Positions 9,985 to 16,752 of a stretch of 64,000 nucleotides of DNA are shown here, one piece after another. The stretch is taken from the NCBI RefSeq assembly GCF_016595245.1, contig NZ_JAENHM010000058.1, positions 255,585 through 319,584 of the forward strand, in the 5' to 3' direction. The notes under the pieces were generated by a model, which ran no database searches, was not told the origin of the DNA, and saw nothing but the letters and a program-made list of their open reading frames with translations. A program made the position numbers and the translations under genes. This DNA comes from Azospirillum endophyticum (GTDB lineage Bacteria > Pseudomonadota > Alphaproteobacteria > Azospirillales > Azospirillaceae). Position 1 is the first letter of the stretch. Each line of letters begins with the position of its first letter.

Positions 9985-10860
9985 ATGAACGCAGAAACCG
10001 GGAGCGAACCGGAGTCTCCCAAGAAGCGTGGGCGCATTCCGCAGTCGGCATGGCCCCAAATTCTTGAACGTTACCGCAGCGGAGCAACGCTTTCGGCCAT
10101 CGCGCGCGAATTCGAATGCACGCCCAGCGCGATCTCCTACATCATCAAGAAGGCCGAGGCCGCGAGCGGCCAGGCCGAGGCCGATCAGGGCGAGGCGAGC
10201 CGGGGCGATGCCGGCCATGCCGACGATGACCAGGGCGGAGCGGCGCAGAACGAGGTGCAGGCGGCAGACATCCCCGCTTCGCCGGCCCCCGCCTCACAGG
10301 TTGCGGCCGGCGACGAGTCCGCACCCGTGACACCGGCCGCACCCGAAGCGCCGGCGGCCGCTCCGGCGGCCTCCGAAGCCCCGGTGGAACCCCGCCGTGC
10401 AGCCGGCCGCACCGGCCGGACCACGCTGACCCGTGCCCCGCGGACGGAACCGGCGGCCGAGCAGGTCCCTGCCGATACGCCCGCTGCGGCACCGGCACCC
10501 GCTCCGGCACCGACGGAAACGCTGCGCCTGAACCGGCAGGAGCCGGCTCCCGCCCCGGCCCCGGCTGCCACGCCGGCGCCGGCCGCACCGGAGGCCCCGC
10601 GTGCGGCAGGACAGCCGTCACTGCCGGTGGATGCGGTGGAAGGCCGCCTGCGCGACACCGCCAAGGCCTGCATTTCCGCCTATCGCGGCTGGCGTCAGCA
10701 ACCCAGCGAGGCGGCGATCCAGGCCCTGTCCGACACCGTTCATGAACTGCGCAAGGCGCTCGCCCGCGTGGAGATCGACATGTCGGCCAGCCGTCGCGAG
10801 GAGCAGGCGATCCGTCCGATCCCGATCCCCGCGCATCGCGCGTCGCGCCGCCCGAACTGA
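9985..10860 (+). CDS. Helix-turn-helix DNA-binding protein with Ala/Pro-rich linker
   Basis: 291 residues from the ATG at 9985; an ATG at 9949 would add 12 residues, and neither has a strong ribosome-binding site. The N-terminus has a basic KKRGRIPQ patch, then an HTH of the resolvase/transposase type: ILERYRSGATLSAIAREF followed by CTPSAISYIIKKA. A low-complexity Ala/Pro/Glu linker of about 150 residues comes next. A compact C-terminal domain of about 70 residues (ACISAYRGWRQQPSEAAIQ, HELRKALARVEIDMS) probably oligomerises. Such proteins could be regulators or nucleoid-binding factors; the target is unknown. The gene ends before a strong bidirectional terminator. Confidence 0.8.
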   Translation: MNAETGSEPESPKKRGRIPQSAWPQILERYRSGATLSAIAREFECTPSAISYIIKKAEAASGQAEADQGEASRGDAGHADDDQGGAAQNEVQAADIPASPAPASQVAAGDESAPVTPAAPEAPAAAPAASEAPVEPRRAAGRTGRTTLTRAPRTEPAAEQVPADTPAAAPAPAPAPTETLRLNRQEPAPAPAPAATPAPAAPEAPRAAGQPSLPVDAVEGRLRDTAKACISAYRGWRQQPSEAAIQALSDTVHELRKALARVEIDMSASRREEQAIRPIPIPAHRASRRPN

Positions 10861-10898
10861 GCGGGCTTTGAAAAAGCGGGTTTGAAAAATCCTCTTTG

Positions 10899-10934
10899 AA
10901 AAACCTCCGTTCCCGGCCGGGAACGGAGGTTTTT
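10899..10934. terminator. Bidirectional rho-independent terminator
   Basis: A perfect palindrome with five A on the left, a G+C-rich stem and five T on the right, so it can stop transcription in both directions. It follows the HTH gene and insulates the tRNA promoter. Confidence 0.88.
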
Positions 10935-10987
10935 CATTGTCGAGGCCTCGCTTGCACCGCCGGCAAAAGATCCCGCGCAAAAGGGGC

Positions 10988-11015
10988 TTGACGCACCCCC
11001 GATCGAAAGGCTAAT
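10988..11015 (+). promoter_or_regulatory. Sigma-70-type promoter of tRNA-Tyr
   Basis: A -35 box TTGACG at 10988-10993 and a -10-like GCTAAT at 11010-11015, separated by 16 bp. Transcription would start about 8-10 nt before the mature tRNA 5' end. Confidence 0.6.
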
Positions 11016-11030
11016 CCTCTGCGCCCCGAT

Positions 11031-11116
11031 GGAAGGGTGGCCGAGTGGTTAAAGGCAGCAGACTGTAAATCTGCCCGCGTTAGCGTACGCTGGTTCGAAT
11101 CCAGCCCCTTCCACCA
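11031..11116 (+). tRNA. tRNA-Tyr (anticodon GTA)
   Basis: A complete cloverleaf. The acceptor stem is GGAAGGG paired with CCCTTCC. The anticodon arm is GCAGA-CTGTAAA-TCTGC with anticodon GTA. It has a long class II variable arm (CCGCGTTAGCGTACG region) and a T arm with GGTTCGAATCC. The discriminator A at 11113 is followed by an encoded CCA at 11114-11116. The long variable arm and GTA anticodon identify tyrosine. Confidence 0.97.
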
Positions 11117-11220
11117 ATCCCACGAAAATAGTGGTTCCGAGAAACGCGGCGTCGCAGACTTCGCCGCAACTCGGTGCGTCGCCCTCGCTCGGAACGGTCC
11201 CGTACCGCCGCTCGGCGGTT

Positions 11221-11787
11221 TTATCGCTCCTTCGGCAACGAGACATGCCCGACGGTGTAGATTTGCATCGCCTCCGTCGACAGGGTCGGCAGTTTCGGCC
11301 AAAGCGTGAAATGCACCATCGACCATCTCGTCGGATCGAAGGCGGCAACGGCGGCCAACGCGCCGGCCGCGACCGCCGCCCCCGCATCCGCAATGGCGCC
11401 GTCCCGCTGCGCCGCCAGATCCGAATAGGCCGCGATCGGCTGGATCTTGCGGGTGGCGTGCGTCGCGGCCTTCAGGTCCGCCGTCAGCTCCGCATGCCAG
11501 ACCAGCCAGGTCTGCACCGACGGCCAGCCGAAATCACGCGTCACCGCTGAGAAGCCGGGGCTGGAAAGAAAGCCGTCCACCCCGCCCGCTTCATCCCACA
11601 GATAGAAGGGCGCATAGAGATTCTCGGCGCCGCCAAAGCCGGCATCCGCCTTTCTGGCGGCTAGATAGGCTTTGAAACGCAGGCGTGGAAAGCCGTCGAG
11701 CAGGGGGCCCTTCTCTTGGATGCGGCGATCGATGACCGTCATGTCGTAGTCGGCCGGCAGGACGAAACTGTATTGCATCGCGATCAT
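11221..11787 (-). CDS. DUF4865 family protein
   Basis: A 188-residue cytoplasmic protein starting MIAMQYSFVLPADYDM, with LLDGFPRLRFKAYLAARK and NLYAPFYLWDEAGGVDGFL, the pattern of DUF4865. The biochemical role is unknown. Its ATG overlaps the stop of the cupin gene as ATGA, so it is the third, translationally coupled member of the tautomerase-cupin-DUF4865 operon. This grouping beside a divergent LysR gene suggests one pathway acting on a small oxidised or halogenated carbon compound; that is inference. Confidence 0.82.
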   Translation of the reverse strand: MIAMQYSFVLPADYDMTVIDRRIQEKGPLLDGFPRLRFKAYLAARKADAGFGGAENLYAPFYLWDEAGGVDGFLSSPGFSAVTRDFGWPSVQTWLVWHAELTADLKAATHATRKIQPIAAYSDLAAQRDGAIADAGAAVAAGALAAVAAFDPTRWSMVHFTLWPKLPTLSTEAMQIYTVGHVSLPKER

Positions 11788-12218
11788 CGCGAAAGATCTC
11801 CCTGGTCGACGGCTTCCATCCAATGGACGGCGGTCCCGAGCCGGACCGGCTGGACGCTGAGATAGCCGAACGGGCTGGACGGTGCCGCGCCATGCCAGTG
11901 GCGTTCGCCGGGTGCGAACCAGACGGAGTCCCCGCTGCGGACCTCGACCGGATCGCCGCCGTCGCGCTGGACGATGCCGACGCCATCCAGCACGAACAGA
12001 AGCTGCCCGCAGGGATGGCTGTGCCAATTGGTCACCACCCCCGGCGGGATGAAGGTGCGCATCGCCGTCATCTCGCCGTCGGTCCGGCTCGACAGCAGCA
12101 TCTGGACCAGAAAGGAACCGTTGGAAACCCCCGCGGGCGCCGCGGCGATGCCGTCTCCGGCGCGTCGGATGGTCATGGCCGAGGGGCAGGACGATTGCAT
12201 CTCGAAGGAACCGGTCAT
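11784..12218 (-). CDS. Cupin-domain protein
   Basis: A 144-residue single-domain cupin. Motif 1 carries the metal ligands in PPGVVTNWHSHPCGQLLFVL, and motif 2 is SGDSVWFAPGERHWHGA, both with the expected His residues. It is probably a metal-dependent enzyme or small-molecule binder. The ATG at 12218 overlaps the tautomerase stop (ATGA), and its own stop overlaps the DUF4865 start (ATGA), a tightly coupled arrangement. A longer open frame upstream was rejected because of this coupling. Confidence 0.85.
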   Translation of the reverse strand: MTGSFEMQSSCPSAMTIRRAGDGIAAAPAGVSNGSFLVQMLLSSRTDGEMTAMRTFIPPGVVTNWHSHPCGQLLFVLDGVGIVQRDGGDPVEVRSGDSVWFAPGERHWHGAAPSSPFGYLSVQPVRLGTAVHWMEAVDQGDLSR

Positions 12219-12619
12219 CGGGAGGCCTCCGCCGCCGGCAAGTCCGCAGCGGAAACACCGGATGCGAAAGACCAATCCTCGAAGGTCGAGTTGGCGATCA
12301 CGACCATGACGTCCTCGGGCCGGACGCCCGGAGATACCGCGAGATTCTCGACCAGCCGCCGATAGAAGCGGGCCTTGGTATCCGGCGACCGCGCCTTTCC
12401 CGTCGTGATGTGGAAGACGATGAAATCGTCCGAGCGGGGACCGCCGCGATAGGTCCGATCGAAGATCAATTCCTCCGGCTGGTGCTGGTGGATCGCGGCG
12501 AAGCGGTCATTTTCCGGGACATCGAAACACGCGACCAATGCGCGGTCGAGGCTGTCGGAAACGGCGGCGAGATAGGGGGTGGATTTGCCCGCGAGCAAGG
12601 AAATCCGCGTGAAGGGCAT
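12215..12619 (-). CDS. Tautomerase-superfamily protein (malonate-semialdehyde-decarboxylase-like)
   Basis: 134 residues beginning MPFTRISLLAGKS, so Pro1 is exposed after Met removal, as required for tautomerase chemistry. The later HQHQPEELIFDRTYRG, the ARFYRRLVENLA helix and EDWSF motif near the end match the longer cis-CaaD/MSAD branch rather than short 4-oxalocrotonate tautomerases. It is the first gene of the operon read away from the LysR gene. The natural substrate is not known. Confidence 0.85.
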   Translation of the reverse strand: MPFTRISLLAGKSTPYLAAVSDSLDRALVACFDVPENDRFAAIHQHQPEELIFDRTYRGGPRSDDFIVFHITTGKARSPDTKARFYRRLVENLAVSPGVRPEDVMVVIANSTFEDWSFASGVSAADLPAAEASR

Positions 12620-12680
12620 GGCGTGCCGCTCCTATGAAAACGTTTGACAGGAGCCAGTATGGACCGGCACCATCGTCCCG

Positions 12681-12704
12681 ATAATCAGATTATTTGAAAT
12701 ATTT
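12681..12704. promoter_or_regulatory. Candidate LysR operator between divergent genes
   Basis: The inverted repeat ATAATC-A-GATTAT (12681-12693) fits the T-N11-A pattern of LysR binding sites. A second palindrome, AAATATTT, is at 12697-12704. Both are A/T islands between the tautomerase operon and the LysR gene, about 30 bp before the LysR start. Confidence 0.5.
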
Positions 12705-12729
12705 GATCCTGATTTATGGGATGGTAGCG

Positions 12730-13779
12730 ATGCGTCTGACCAATTTCGACATGGATGCGCTACGCAGTTTCGTGACCGGCATCGACGCCGGATCTTTCGC
12801 CCGGGCCGCCGACCGGCTTGGGCGTTCGACCTCGGCGGTCAGCGCCCAGCTCAAGAAGCTGGAGGATCAGGCCGGAACGGCGCTGGTCCGCAAATCGGGA
12901 CGCGGATTGACGCTCACCGATGGCGGCGAAGTGCTGCTGTCCTATGCCAGACGCCTGTTGACCCTCAATGACGAGGCGATGAGCGCTGTTCGCGGAGCCG
13001 AGCTGGAGGGCTGGATCCGTCTTGGCATCCAGGAGGATTTCGGCGAGACCGTGCTGCCGCAGGTGCTCGGTCGCTTCGCCCGCGCCCACCCGAAGGTCCG
13101 GGTCGAGGGACGCATCGCCCGCAACGGCGAATTGTCCGAGAAGATCGCTTCCGGCCATCTCGATCTGGCCCTGGCATGGGATGACGGCACCGCGCCATCC
13201 AGCGACCGGATCGCCTCGCTGCCGCTGTGCTGGCTGGGCCCGGCGGAGGGGCCGCCGATCTGGCGGGCCGAGGGACGCGAGCCTCTGCCGCTTGCCGCGT
13301 TGGAGGCTCCCTGCCTCCTGCGCTCCATCGCCTGCGACCATCTGGACCGGCAGGGGCTTGCCTGGCGCATCGCCTTCGTCAGCCCGAGCCTGGGCGGCCT
13401 CTGGGCAGCGACGGCCGCGGGCCTCGGCATCGCCCTGCGGACGCCGATGGGCCGGCCGTCCGCGGTGCGCATGCTGGACCCCATGGCCCATGGCCTGCCG
13501 CAACTTCCCTCGCTCGGCCTCAGGCTTCTGCAGTCCGGCAAGGGACCGAATCCGATCGGCGATCATCTCGCGGCGATCATCCGGCAGGCGTTGCGCGAAA
13601 CCTTGCCGGCGGACTGGATGGCGCCGCCGGCAGATCGGATCGATCCGAGCGCTCCGTCCAAGCAGGATTTCCGAACTCCGCCCACAGATGGACGGGCTCG
13701 GAAATCCTGCAAAACTATAGAGTCCGCAGGTTTGTCCGGGCCGGGCCATCTGTGGCCCGATCCGGACAAACCTGCTTAG
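12730..13779 (+). CDS. LysR-family transcriptional regulator with repeat-encoded C-terminal tail
   Basis: 349 residues. The winged helix at the start (MDALRSFVTGIDAGSFARAA, then STSAVSAQLKKLE) is followed by a periplasmic-binding-like effector domain (ELEGWIRLGIQEDFGE, HLDLALAWDD, GLGIALRTP). It is probably the regulator of the divergent tautomerase operon. The ATG at 12730 was chosen; ATG 12721 is possible. A TTG further upstream falls in the operator and was rejected. The last 39 codons, from 13660 to the TAG at 13777, lie entirely inside the double-hairpin repeat and keep its phase. Without them the protein is about 310 residues, the normal LysR length, so the tail is an acquired extension. 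Confidence 0.88.
   Translation: MRLTNFDMDALRSFVTGIDAGSFARAADRLGRSTSAVSAQLKKLEDQAGTALVRKSGRGLTLTDGGEVLLSYARRLLTLNDEAMSAVRGAELEGWIRLGIQEDFGETVLPQVLGRFARAHPKVRVEGRIARNGELSEKIASGHLDLALAWDDGTAPSSDRIASLPLCWLGPAEGPPIWRAEGREPLPLAALEAPCLLRSIACDHLDRQGLAWRIAFVSPSLGGLWAATAAGLGIALRTPMGRPSAVRMLDPMAHGLPQLPSLGLRLLQSGKGPNPIGDHLAAIIRQALRETLPADWMAPPADRIDPSAPSKQDFRTPPTDGRARKSCKTIESAGLSGPGHLWPDPDKPA
13660..13778 (+). repeat. Double-hairpin intergenic repeat, copy 1
   Basis: A 119-bp element made of hairpin A (13662-13710), a 15-nt linker (13711-13725) and hairpin B (13726-13775), with mirror ends AAGCAGG and CCTGCTTA. It is the most diverged of three copies, yet changes in one arm are matched in the other: GCAGGATTTCCGA pairs with TCGGAAATCCTGC, and GCAGGTTTGTCC with GGACAAACCTGC. 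It provides the LysR tail and stop codon, and the stop codon of the convergent histidine kinase. Confidence 0.92.
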
Positions 13780-15707
13780 AGCGGCAGCGGATCGGCCGGG
13801 GTCACGCGCGGAAAGCGCAGCGTGAAGGCGGTTCCCGCCCCCGGCGCGCTGTCCAGCCGCAGCCGGCCGCGCAGCGTCCGCGTGACCAGCGCGTAGACGA
13901 TGCTCAGCCCCAGCCCACTGCCGCCGCGGTCGCGGCTGGTGGTGAAGAAGGGCTCGAAGACCTTGCCGTGCATGTCGGCCGGGATGCCGCGCCCATCGTC
14001 GGCATAGACGAGTTCCACCTCTCCGCCCGCCACCGTGACCGTGACCGTCAGCCTTCCGCGCACGCCGGGACCGTAGCCGTGCAGGAGGGAGTTGATGACG
14101 AAATTGGTCAGGATCTGGCCGAAGACCCCGGGATAGCTGTCGAGCGTCAGGTCGTCCGGGCAATGGATGGCGATCGAATGCCCGCTGCGGCGAAGGCGCA
14201 TGCCCAGGCTGCGCAGAATCTCGTGGATGTAATGATTCAGTTCGAAGACACGGCGTTCCTCGCTGGCCTGATCGACGGCGATCTGCTTGAAACTCTGGAT
14301 CAGGCGGGTGGCGCGCTCGACGTTCAGCAGCATCAACTGCGTCGCCTCGTCGGCGATGTCGATGAACTCGGCGAAATCGCCGCGCCGCAGGGCGCCCGTC
14401 TCGAACAGGTGGCGCAGGGCGCGGGTCTTCTCCGCCAGCAGCGAGGCGCCGGTCAGGGCGATGCTGACGGGTGTGTTGATTTCATGCGTCACACCCGCCA
14501 CCAGCGATCCCAGTGCCGCCATCTTCTCCGCCTGGATCAGCTGGACCTGCGCCTCCTTCAGATCCTGCAGGGCATGTTCGGCCTCCTCCTTGGCGGCACG
14601 GATGGCTTCGGCGGCGCGCACGCTTTCGGTGACGTCGGTGTGGGAACCGACGATGCGGAAGATCCACCCGTCACTGCCGGCCACGGCGAGCACGCGGGTT
14701 TCCAAAAGGATGGTCTCGCCGGAGCGATGGTGGAAACGCTGCAGCAGCCGGCCCTCCGACCGCCGGCCGGTCGCCAGCTCCTCGACCATCTCCAGTGCGG
14801 CGTCGAGGTCTTCGGCGTGGATCAGTTCTTCCCAGCGGCGGCGGCTGTTGTCCATCTCCGCTTCGGAATAGCCCAGCAAACCCCACCATTGCGGGGAGAA
14901 CCACACCTCCCCGGTGCGCAGATCCCATTGCGAGATGCCTTCGCGCGCCGCCCGGATCGCCAGTTCGAACAGCTCCCGGCTGGAAGCCAGTTCCCGTTCC
15001 GCCCGCTTGCGCTGCGTGATGTCGGTGTAGGTGGTGACGAAGCCGCCGTCGGGCAGCGGCAGGGTCACCGTTTCGACGACGACGCCGTCGGGCCGCACCC
15101 GCTCGTTGTAGAAGGGCCAGGAGGCCTTGCGGATATAGTCCAGCCTCTGCGCCACCAGATCGTCGATGCCGCCGCCGCCATAGCCGCCCTGCTCCGCGAT
15201 GTGGCGGACCACCGCCTCATAGGGCTGGCCATAGCGCGGGAACCGCGGATCGATGTAGAGCAGTTCCAGGACGCGCCGGTTCCAGGCGACCAGGCGCAAC
15301 TCATGGTCGAAGGCCATCACCCCCTGGCTGAGGCAGTCGAGCACCGAACTGGTTTTCGCCCAGGGATCCCGCTCCGTCGGTCCCCCCGCCACGGCGACCG
15401 CGTCGACCGCCATCAGCAGGCATTCGCCCGGTCCGCCGGAGCCCAGCGCCAAGGTCACGGCGCTGCCGTCGGGAAGCCTCCGCGTCGTGGCACATCCATG
15501 GCGCAGTTCGGCGACCGCCGCGGCGCCCAGCAGGCTGCCGAACAGTGCGTCCAGCGTCGCATCGGCAGGCACGGCAAACCGGGCCGCGAAGGCGTCGTTG
15601 GCCCAGACCAGACGTTCGTCGGCGTCGAAGCGGGCGAACCCGGTTTCTCCCATGCCCGTGCCTACTCCCTCCGCTGACCCGGTGGACGCTTCCACGGCCG
15701 AACGCAT
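13776..15707 (-). CDS. PAS-domain sensor histidine kinase
   Basis: About 643 residues and no membrane segment, so a soluble sensor. A degenerate PAS at the N-terminus (FARFDADERLVWANDAFA) is followed by a PAS_7-like domain (GVMAFDHELRLVAWNRRVLE) and a PAS_3 fold (WFSPQWWGLLGYSEAEM). The phosphoacceptor His408 lies in GVTHEINTPVS. The ATPase has N box NSLLHGYGPG, G1 DDGRGIP and G2 GGSGLGLSIV. The start is uncertain: ATG 15707 is given, and ATG 15653 has GGAGG 14 nt upstream. The TAA stop lies at the boundary of repeat copy 1. There is no response regulator next to it, so it is an orphan kinase. Confidence 0.87.
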   Translation of the reverse strand: MRSAVEASTGSAEGVGTGMGETGFARFDADERLVWANDAFAARFAVPADATLDALFGSLLGAAAVAELRHGCATTRRLPDGSAVTLALGSGGPGECLLMAVDAVAVAGGPTERDPWAKTSSVLDCLSQGVMAFDHELRLVAWNRRVLELLYIDPRFPRYGQPYEAVVRHIAEQGGYGGGGIDDLVAQRLDYIRKASWPFYNERVRPDGVVVETVTLPLPDGGFVTTYTDITQRKRAERELASSRELFELAIRAAREGISQWDLRTGEVWFSPQWWGLLGYSEAEMDNSRRRWEELIHAEDLDAALEMVEELATGRRSEGRLLQRFHHRSGETILLETRVLAVAGSDGWIFRIVGSHTDVTESVRAAEAIRAAKEEAEHALQDLKEAQVQLIQAEKMAALGSLVAGVTHEINTPVSIALTGASLLAEKTRALRHLFETGALRRGDFAEFIDIADEATQLMLLNVERATRLIQSFKQIAVDQASEERRVFELNHYIHEILRSLGMRLRRSGHSIAIHCPDDLTLDSYPGVFGQILTNFVINSLLHGYGPGVRGRLTVTVTVAGGEVELVYADDGRGIPADMHGKVFEPFFTTSRDRGGSGLGLSIVYALVTRTLRGRLRLDSAPGAGTAFTLRFPRVTPADPLPL

Positions 15708-15944
15708 CTGCGTCCGACGGCCGGCGCGCGGCCGGATGGGAAGGACCCGGCCTTCGGACACGCTGCGTGAACCGCGCGTCACATTCTTGTCTCTCGGCGG
15801 TTGACGGGCAAGCGCCTTTGCACGGCCGGCCGCCCCGATTTCAGCCGGCGCGCCTCTTGATTTTACGCCGCAGCGAAGCCTAATCCTGCGCCTGCCCGGG
15901 GCCGCGATGGTCAAGCCGTTGTGGAGGAAAGGATTTCAGGGCGC

Positions 15945-16061
15945 TAAGCAGGTTTTCCGAACTCCGCCCACAGATGGGCGGGCTCGGAAAACCTGCAAAA
16001 CCATAGAGTCCGCAGGTTTCTCCAGGCCGGGCCTGTGGCCCGATCTGGAGAAACCTGCTTA
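15945..16061 (+). repeat. Double-hairpin intergenic repeat, copy 2
   Basis: A 117-bp element between the histidine kinase and the YqaA-like gene, in the same orientation as copy 1. Its ends are TAAGCAGG and CCTGCTTA. The arms are GCAGGTTTTCCGA with TCGGAAAACCTGC, and GCAGGTTTCTCCAG with CTGGAGAAACCTGC. It differs from copy 3 (inverted) by one base by eye. Confidence 0.93.
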
Positions 16062-16085
16062 GGCGTCCCAGAAAGGATTTGCACG

Positions 16086-16511
16086 ATGACGGATGCGGCG
16101 GCCTATGGCAGCCTTTTCCTGGTAGCATTGGCCGCAGCGACGATTTTTCCCGCCCAGTCCGAGATCCTTCTCGCCGGGCTGCATGCGTCCGGCAACTATC
16201 ACGATGGACTGCTGATTCTGGTGGCGACCACCGGGAACGTCGCGGGCTCCACGATCAATTGGGCGCTCGGCCGCTACCTGATGCATTTCCAGGATCGCCG
16301 TTGGTTCCCCATCTCGCGCCGGCTGGTGGAGCGGGCGACCGGCTGGTACCAGCGCTTCGGCGTCTGGTCGCTCCTGATGGCCTGGATGCCGGTGATCGGC
16401 GATCCGCTGACCCTGGTGGCCGGCATCCTGCGCGTCGACCTGCGCCTGTTCCTGCTGCTGGTGACGGTCGGCAAGCTGGGACGATACGTTATGCTGATTG
16501 TAGCAATATAA
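16086..16511 (+). CDS. YqaA/DedA-like small membrane protein
   Basis: A 141-residue membrane protein: SLFLVALAAATIFPAQSEILL, then GNVAGSTINWALGRYL with the conserved Gly-Asn and Arg, and a later WMPVIGDPLTLVAGILR helix. This is the pattern of YqaA proteins, a short branch of the DedA/SNARE-associated superfamily, probably lipid or ion handling in the inner membrane. The ATG at 16086 follows AAAGGA at good spacing; the longer frame begins inside the repeat and was rejected. Confidence 0.85.
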   Translation: MTDAAAYGSLFLVALAAATIFPAQSEILLAGLHASGNYHDGLLILVATTGNVAGSTINWALGRYLMHFQDRRWFPISRRLVERATGWYQRFGVWSLLMAWMPVIGDPLTLVAGILRVDLRLFLLLVTVGKLGRYVMLIVAI

Positions 16512-16671
16512 TGCAGTATAGTTTCAGTATTGTGCGTGATACTGCCGTTCATTGAACAATAATGATCTTGTGGATCCGGCATCCGTCACAGTATTACCGA
16601 CTCTGGAACGCGGACCCCTCGAACCCGTGAAAAGCCTCGAATCCAAAAGGGCTTTTTGGAATATCGACGAT

Positions 16672-16689
16672 GTTTGACAGAGGTCAAAC
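16672..16689 (+). promoter_or_regulatory. Fnr/FixK-type binding site upstream of ccoG
   Basis: A perfect inverted repeat GTTTGAC-AGAG-GTCAAAC, close to the Crp/Fnr-family pattern TTGAT-N4-ATCAA. Placed at -41.5, it predicts a transcript start near 16722, downstream of the first ATG (16711) and upstream of the ATG at 16753. It fits the oxygen-limited expression known for cbb3-oxidase assembly genes. Confidence 0.6.
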
Positions 16690-16752
16690 ACGCCGCACCG
16701 GTGGTCGACTATGCTCCGCGCCAACGTGGAACCGGAAATCAGGCGCATCGAC

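Noticed and set aside
12694..12729. TTG start for the LysR gene
   Set aside because: It lies in the candidate operator and adds a non-conserved hydrophobic start; ATG 12730 fits the family.
16035..16085. Longer start of the YqaA-like gene inside repeat copy 2
   Set aside because: The repeat sequence would give 17 unrelated residues, and the ATG at 16086 has a good ribosome-binding site.
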